Shown here: in pieces, positions 6,190 through 9,421 of the stretch | How the letters are laid out: every line of letters starts with the position of its first letter | Numbering within the stretch: the first letter of the stretch is position 1 | The notes under the pieces: model-generated | Database searches by the model: none | Told to the model about the DNA's origin: nothing | The model's input: the letters and a program-made list of their open reading frames with translations, nothing else | Program-made: the position numbers and the translations under genes | From: Actinomycetota bacterium | GTDB lineage: Bacteria; Actinomycetota; Thermoleophilia; Gaiellales; Gaiellaceae | DNA length: 9,421 bases | Assembly (NCBI GenBank): GCA_013696595.1 | Contig: JACCYG010000142.1 | Coordinates: 1 to 9,421, forward strand | Reading direction: 5' to 3'

Positions 6190-6195
6190 TACTCT
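6190..6195 (+). promoter_or_regulatory. putative -10 box for a leaderless aminotransferase transcript
   Basis: TACTCT is followed by CGCAGC and then the ATG at 6202, the same TAnnnT-N6-start spacing as the cystathionine beta-synthase gene. No Shine-Dalgarno sequence is present in the 33-bp gap, fitting leaderless initiation. A -35 element is not evident. Confidence 0.5.
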
Positions 6196-6201
6196 CGCAG
6201 C

Positions 6202-7557
6202 ATGGCCGTAGCCCCCGACCGCCTCTGGCGCCACTTCACGCGTGTCGCCGACGCGCCGATCGTGATCGAGCGCGGCGAGGGGTGCTACATCTGGGATACC
6301 GAAGGCAAGCAGTACCTCGACGCCCTCGCCGCCCTCTATTGCGTGAACATCGGCTACGGGCCCTGGCCCGAGATCGCCGAGGCGGCACGAGAGCAGCTCG
6401 AGCGGCTTCCGTTCTTCACGAACTGGGTCGGTTTTGCCACGCCGCCGGCGCTTGAGCTCGTCGACAAGCTCTCCGAGCTCGTTCCGATCGACGTTGGCCG
6501 TGTCTTCTTAGTGTCCGGCGGCTCGGAAGCGATCGAGGCCTCGCTCAAGGTCGCGCGCCAGTATCACCGCCTCCGCGGAGAGCCCACCCGGTACAAGTTC
6601 GTGACCCGGCGAAGCGCCTACCACGGGACGACCATGGGCGCGCTCTCGATCAACGGTAGCCCCGGGCTTCGCTCGCAGTTCGAGCCGCTCCTCCCCGGGT
6701 GCGTGCGCGTTCCGATGCCGTATCGCTACCGCTGCCCGTACTGCTCGGACAGGCCCGAGTGCACGCTTCAGTGCGCGGACGAGTTCGACGCGACCATCCG
6801 CGCCGAGGACCCGCTCACGGTCGCCGCCGTGATCCTCGAGCCGATGCAGAACTCGGCCGGTTCGATCGCGCCGCCACCCGGCTATTTCCAGCGGGTTCGC
6901 GAGATCTGCGACGAGCACGGCGTGCTGCTCGTGGCCGATGAGGTCATCTGCGGCTTCGGACGCCTGGGCGAGTGGTTCGGCTCGATCAAGTACGGGATCG
7001 AGCCGGACATGATGACCATGGCGAAGGCGCTAACGAGCGCATACGCGCCTCTCGGGGCGCTCGTCGCCAGCGAGAAGGTCGCTGAGCCCTTCTTCCGGGA
7101 GGCCTCGAGCTCGTTCCTCCACGGCATCACGTTCGGCGGCCACCCCCTTTCCTGCGCGATCGCGCTCGCGAACATCGACGTCTTCGAGCGCGGAGACCTG
7201 CTCGGGCACGTGCGCAGCCACACGGACGAGTTCAGGGCCGCGTTCGACCGTCTCGGCGACGAGCACCCGCTGGTCGGCGACGTGCGCGGTGACGGCTTCT
7301 TCTACTCGCTCGAGCTCGTCAAGGACAAGGAGACGAAGGCGACGTTCACGCCGGCCGAGCGCGACGACGTCAAGAGCTTCATCACGCTCGGAGCGCGCGA
7401 GCGCGGCGTCTATCTGCGCGTCGACGACCGCGCCGAGACAGCGGTTCAGTTCTCACCCCCGCTCGTCGCCGGGCGTGCGCAGCTCGACGAGTACCTGGGC
7501 GTCCTACGTCCGGTCCTTGACGAGACGTACGACCGGTACGTCGCGAACGGATCGTGA
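6202..7557 (+). CDS. class III PLP-dependent aminotransferase (omega-amino acid/diamine type)
   Basis: 451 residues, a usual length. Class III (fold-type I) transaminases move an amino group from an omega-amino acid, diamine or similar amine to pyruvate or 2-oxoglutarate. Motifs in order: GCYIWDTEGKQYLDALA (27-43), SGGSEAIEASLK (105-116, PLP phosphate loop), YHGTTMGALS (140-149), LEPMQNSAG (212-220), VADEVICGFGR (244-254, Asp246 contacts the PLP ring nitrogen), TMAKALTS with Lys275 as the Schiff-base lysine, and TFGGHPLSC (310-318). Residues 178-191 carry four cysteines (Cys178, 181, 187, 191) in an insertion that in relatives often has the form YRCPFG. Substrate cannot be read from the sequence. 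The stop overlaps the Rieske oxygenase start by GTGA, so the two are almost certainly co-translated. The ATG is set by a TACTCT box 6 nt upstream. Confidence 0.92.
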   Translation: MAVAPDRLWRHFTRVADAPIVIERGEGCYIWDTEGKQYLDALAALYCVNIGYGPWPEIAEAAREQLERLPFFTNWVGFATPPALELVDKLSELVPIDVGRVFLVSGGSEAIEASLKVARQYHRLRGEPTRYKFVTRRSAYHGTTMGALSINGSPGLRSQFEPLLPGCVRVPMPYRYRCPYCSDRPECTLQCADEFDATIRAEDPLTVAAVILEPMQNSAGSIAPPPGYFQRVREICDEHGVLLVADEVICGFGRLGEWFGSIKYGIEPDMMTMAKALTSAYAPLGALVASEKVAEPFFREASSSFLHGITFGGHPLSCAIALANIDVFERGDLLGHVRSHTDEFRAAFDRLGDEHPLVGDVRGDGFFYSLELVKDKETKATFTPAERDDVKSFITLGARERGVYLRVDDRAETAVQFSPPLVAGRAQLDEYLGVLRPVLDETYDRYVANGS

Positions 7558-8666
7558 CGCTCTGGCGCGACGTAGGCGACGGCCTCGCGCAGGGCTACAC
7601 GCTGCCCGCGAGCTGGTACTCGCACGAGGGCATCTTCAGGCTTGAGCAGGAGCGGATCTTCCAGCGCTTCTGGCAGTACGTCGGCCGCACCGACCAAGTT
7701 GCCCAGCCGGGCGATTACTTCGCCTGCCACGCAGGCGCCGTTCCGGTCGCCGTCGTTCGCGACCGCGGCGGCATGCTCCGCGCCTTCGTCAACGTCTGCC
7801 GCCACCGGGCCCATGAGGTCGTCCAGGGTGAGGGAAACCGCGCAACCCTGCAGTGTCCCTATCACGCGTGGACGTACGGTCTCGACGGATTGCTGCGAAA
7901 CGCTCCGCGCGCGGACCGGGAGCCGGGTTTCGACAGGGCCGAGCTCTCGTTGCTTCCGGCTCTCGTCGACACGTGGGGTCCCTTCGTCTTCGTCAACCTC
8001 GACACGGAGGCCCAGCCCCTCCGCGAGGTGCTGGGTGATCTTCCCGACCTCGTCGCGCGAGGCGGTGTCGACTTGGATGCGCTTCGATTCCGCGAGCGGG
8101 CGAGCTCCGAGCTCGCGGCCAACTGGAAGGTCGTCGTCGAGAACTTCCTCGAGTGCTACCACTGCGCCGTCGCGCACCCGAGCTTCAGCTCGGTCGTCGA
8201 CGTGGACCCCGACGCGTACCGCCTCGAGACGCAGGGGCTCGTGTCCAGCCAGTTCGGGCCAGTCCGGCAACGTGCCGGGGAGAACGGGAAGAGCCTTCCG
8301 TACGATCCGCGCGGCGAAGCGGAGGAGGGTCAGTTCCACTTCCTCTTCCCGAGCTTTGCGCTCAACATCATGCCCGGCCGAGCGAACGTCTCGGTCGGCC
8401 CCGTGGTCCCGATAGGCGGGGAGAGAACCGGCCGGTTCCTCGATTACTTCTTCGGCGAGGACGTCGAGGACGGCTGGATCGACGACGTCATGGCTTTCGA
8501 CGCCCAGGTCGGACTAGAAGATCGCGGGTTGATCGAGTCCGTACAGCGTGGCCTGCGCACGCAGATGGTCGAGCGCGGTCGTTTGATGCCCGAGAGCGAG
8601 AAGCTGATCGCGCACTTCCAGTCGCTCGTCCATGAAGCGCTCGCCGTCGACGCCGAACGTGTCTGA
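7554..8666 (+). CDS. Rieske [2Fe-2S] non-heme iron oxygenase, alpha subunit
   Basis: 370 residues, typical for a ring-hydroxylating or N-demethylating Rieske oxygenase alpha subunit. The Rieske domain (~40-150) has the cluster ligands Cys82-x-His84 and Cys101-x2-His104 in VCRHRAH and CPYHAWTYG. The catalytic domain has NWKVVVENFLECYHC with His203 and His208 as probable mononuclear iron ligands, and Asp316 in FDAQVGLED as the likely third. The N-terminal YTLPASWYSHEGIFRLEQERIF and the ENFLECYHC segment resemble the choline monooxygenase/betaine-demethylase side of the family more than naphthalene-type dioxygenases; this is judged by eye. It needs electrons from a reductase that is not in this window. 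The GTG start at 7554 overlaps the aminotransferase stop (GTGA). Pairing with an aminotransferase suggests amine or amino acid oxidation. Confidence 0.92.
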   Translation: MTLWRDVGDGLAQGYTLPASWYSHEGIFRLEQERIFQRFWQYVGRTDQVAQPGDYFACHAGAVPVAVVRDRGGMLRAFVNVCRHRAHEVVQGEGNRATLQCPYHAWTYGLDGLLRNAPRADREPGFDRAELSLLPALVDTWGPFVFVNLDTEAQPLREVLGDLPDLVARGGVDLDALRFRERASSELAANWKVVVENFLECYHCAVAHPSFSSVVDVDPDAYRLETQGLVSSQFGPVRQRAGENGKSLPYDPRGEAEEGQFHFLFPSFALNIMPGRANVSVGPVVPIGGERTGRFLDYFFGEDVEDGWIDDVMAFDAQVGLEDRGLIESVQRGLRTQMVERGRLMPESEKLIAHFQSLVHEALAVDAERV

Positions 8667-9039
8667 GCCCGGCTACCGCGTCTTCCGGGGCGACGAGCTC
8701 GAGTTCGCGGCTCCGAGCGGCGGTGACCAGACCCGTGGGATCTTGCGCCTCTCGGACGCGCTCGGGAAGATGCGCGCGAACGTGTGGCGACTGCCCCCCG
8801 GGGCACGAGGACGTCGTCATCGCGAGCTCGTCCAGGAGGAGCTCTTCGTCGTGCTCTCGGGGACCGCGACGCTCCGGCTCGGGGAACCTGGCGAGCGCGT
8901 CGAGCTGCCGCAGGGCTCGATCGCAGTCGTCGAGCCCCAGACGGCTCTGCAACTCGTGAACGACGGAGACGAAGACGTCGTCGTCCTGATCGTCGGCGCG
9001 CCGCCGGTGCAGGGAGAGGCCGAGTACCTCCCGGACTGA
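8659..9039 (+). CDS. small cupin-domain protein with degenerate metal-binding motifs
   Basis: 126 residues from the GTG at 8659. A single conserved beta-barrel cupin domain spans most of the protein: PPGARGRRHRELVQEELFVVLSG is motif 1, and PQGSIAVVEPQTALQLVN is motif 2. Motif 1 keeps one histidine (RRHRE) but has Glu where the second His of HxH usually lies, and motif 2 has Leu where its His usually lies, so a normal three-His/one-Glu metal site is doubtful. Cupins of this size are often binding or regulatory proteins or small dioxygenases or isomerases; function is unassigned. The gene overlaps the Rieske stop, so it belongs to the same operon. An ATG at 8632 in the same frame would give 135 residues and a 35-bp overlap; GTG 8659 gives 8 bp and starts just before the conserved GYRVFRGDELEF, and is preferred. 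Confidence 0.8.
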   Translation: MSEPGYRVFRGDELEFAAPSGGDQTRGILRLSDALGKMRANVWRLPPGARGRRHRELVQEELFVVLSGTATLRLGEPGERVELPQGSIAVVEPQTALQLVNDGDEDVVVLIVGAPPVQGEAEYLPD

Positions 9040-9055
9040 GCGAGCGACCGCGCCG

Positions 9056-9421
9056 CTACACGGGCTCGACAGCGTCGCCGACCGCCACGCGCCCGGGCTC
9101 CTCGACCTCCGCGTAGACGCCGAAATCGATCGCCTTCTTCTCGCGCACGCCGCGGTAGTTCTTGATCGCGCGTAGCGTGTCGAAGTCGCGGATTCCCGTG
9201 TCCGGGTTCCGCGTCGTCATCCGGCAGCGGGCGTTCGGCTCCGTGACGCGGACGAGCGCCTCGCCGACGCGGACGCGGCGGCCGATCCACGAGTCCTCCT
9301 CGTGCGGCTGGCAACCGGCTAGATGGATGAGCATGCGAAAGCGCCGGCCGTCCACACCGCTCTCGCCCGACTGTCGAGCGAGCTCGTCGAGCGACGCGTC
9401 GGAGAGGAGCGAGACCGGTGC
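9056..9421 (-). CDS. MOSC-domain protein, 5'-truncated by the window edge
   Basis: The last 121 residues are visible; the frame is open past base 9421. MOSC domains occur at the C-terminus of molybdenum cofactor sulfurases and in stand-alone sulfur-carrier or N-hydroxylated-compound-reducing proteins (YiiM, mARC-like). Visible motifs: APVSLLSDASLDEL at the edge, VDGRRFRMLI (residues 23-32 of the visible part), EEDSWIGRRVRVGEALVRV (41-59), ARCRMTT with Cys66 at the expected conserved position, NPDTGIRDFDTLR (72-84), and FGVYAEVEEPGRVAVGD at the end. A GTG at 9355 could start a shorter ORF, but the MOSC match continues upstream of it, so the true start is outside the window. It ends 16 bp from the convergent cupin gene, with no hairpin in the gap. 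Confidence 0.88.
   Translation of the reverse strand, partial: APVSLLSDASLDELARQSGESGVDGRRFRMLIHLAGCQPHEEDSWIGRRVRVGEALVRVTEPNARCRMTTRNPDTGIRDFDTLRAIKNYRGVREKKAIDFGVYAEVEEPGRVAVGDAVEPV

Noticed and set aside
7446..8339. 297-residue minus-strand ORF opposite the Rieske oxygenase and aminotransferase end
   Set aside because: It mirrors clear coding sequence with all catalytic motifs on the plus strand; no domain recognised in the antisense product.
9040..9055. Bidirectional terminator between the convergent cupin and MOSC genes
   Set aside because: The 16-bp gap has no inverted repeat or T-run.

Overview
The window is GC-rich (about two thirds G+C by eye). It uses GTG and TTG starts freely, packs genes with 4-bp stop/start overlaps, and mostly lacks strong Shine-Dalgarno sequences. 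Two genes have a TAnnnT box exactly 6 nt before the start codon, as on leaderless actinobacterial transcripts. With a heme-less CBS-domain cystathionine beta-synthase and a YcaQ/AlkZ-type glycosylase, this suggests a high-GC actinobacterium, perhaps of the Thermoleophilia type. That placement is inference. No mobile element, CRISPR array, tRNA or rRNA was seen.

Left block (1-5813, all minus strand, so read right to left): a VOC-superfamily (glyoxalase-fold) protein overlaps purM by ATGA. A 248-bp structured intergenic region with an intrinsic-terminator-like hairpin follows. Then come purN and purH (overlapping by GTGA), a cystathionine beta-synthase with its own putative leaderless promoter, and a YcaQ/AlkZ-family DNA glycosylase that leaves the window at base 1. 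PurM (AIR synthase), PurN (GAR transformylase) and PurH (AICAR transformylase/IMP cyclohydrolase) are steps 5, 3 and 9-10 of de novo purine synthesis. PurN and PurH both use 10-formyl-THF.

Centre (5814-5901): an 88-bp divergent intergenic region separates the purine block from a plus-strand block.

Right block (5902-9039, plus strand): a small two-helix membrane protein, then a class III PLP aminotransferase with a putative leaderless promoter, a Rieske non-heme iron oxygenase alpha subunit (GTGA overlap), and a small cupin with degenerate metal-binding motifs (overlapping start). The last three look like one operon for oxidising an amine or amino acid; the substrate is not identifiable here. 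No reductase or ferredoxin partner for the Rieske protein is in the window. A convergent MOSC-domain gene (9056-9421, minus strand) runs off the right edge.

Most of the window is ordinary core and peripheral metabolism. The parts most worth a second look are the purM-purN intergenic region, the aminotransferase-Rieske-cupin cluster, the VOC-purM coupling and the leaderless-promoter pattern.
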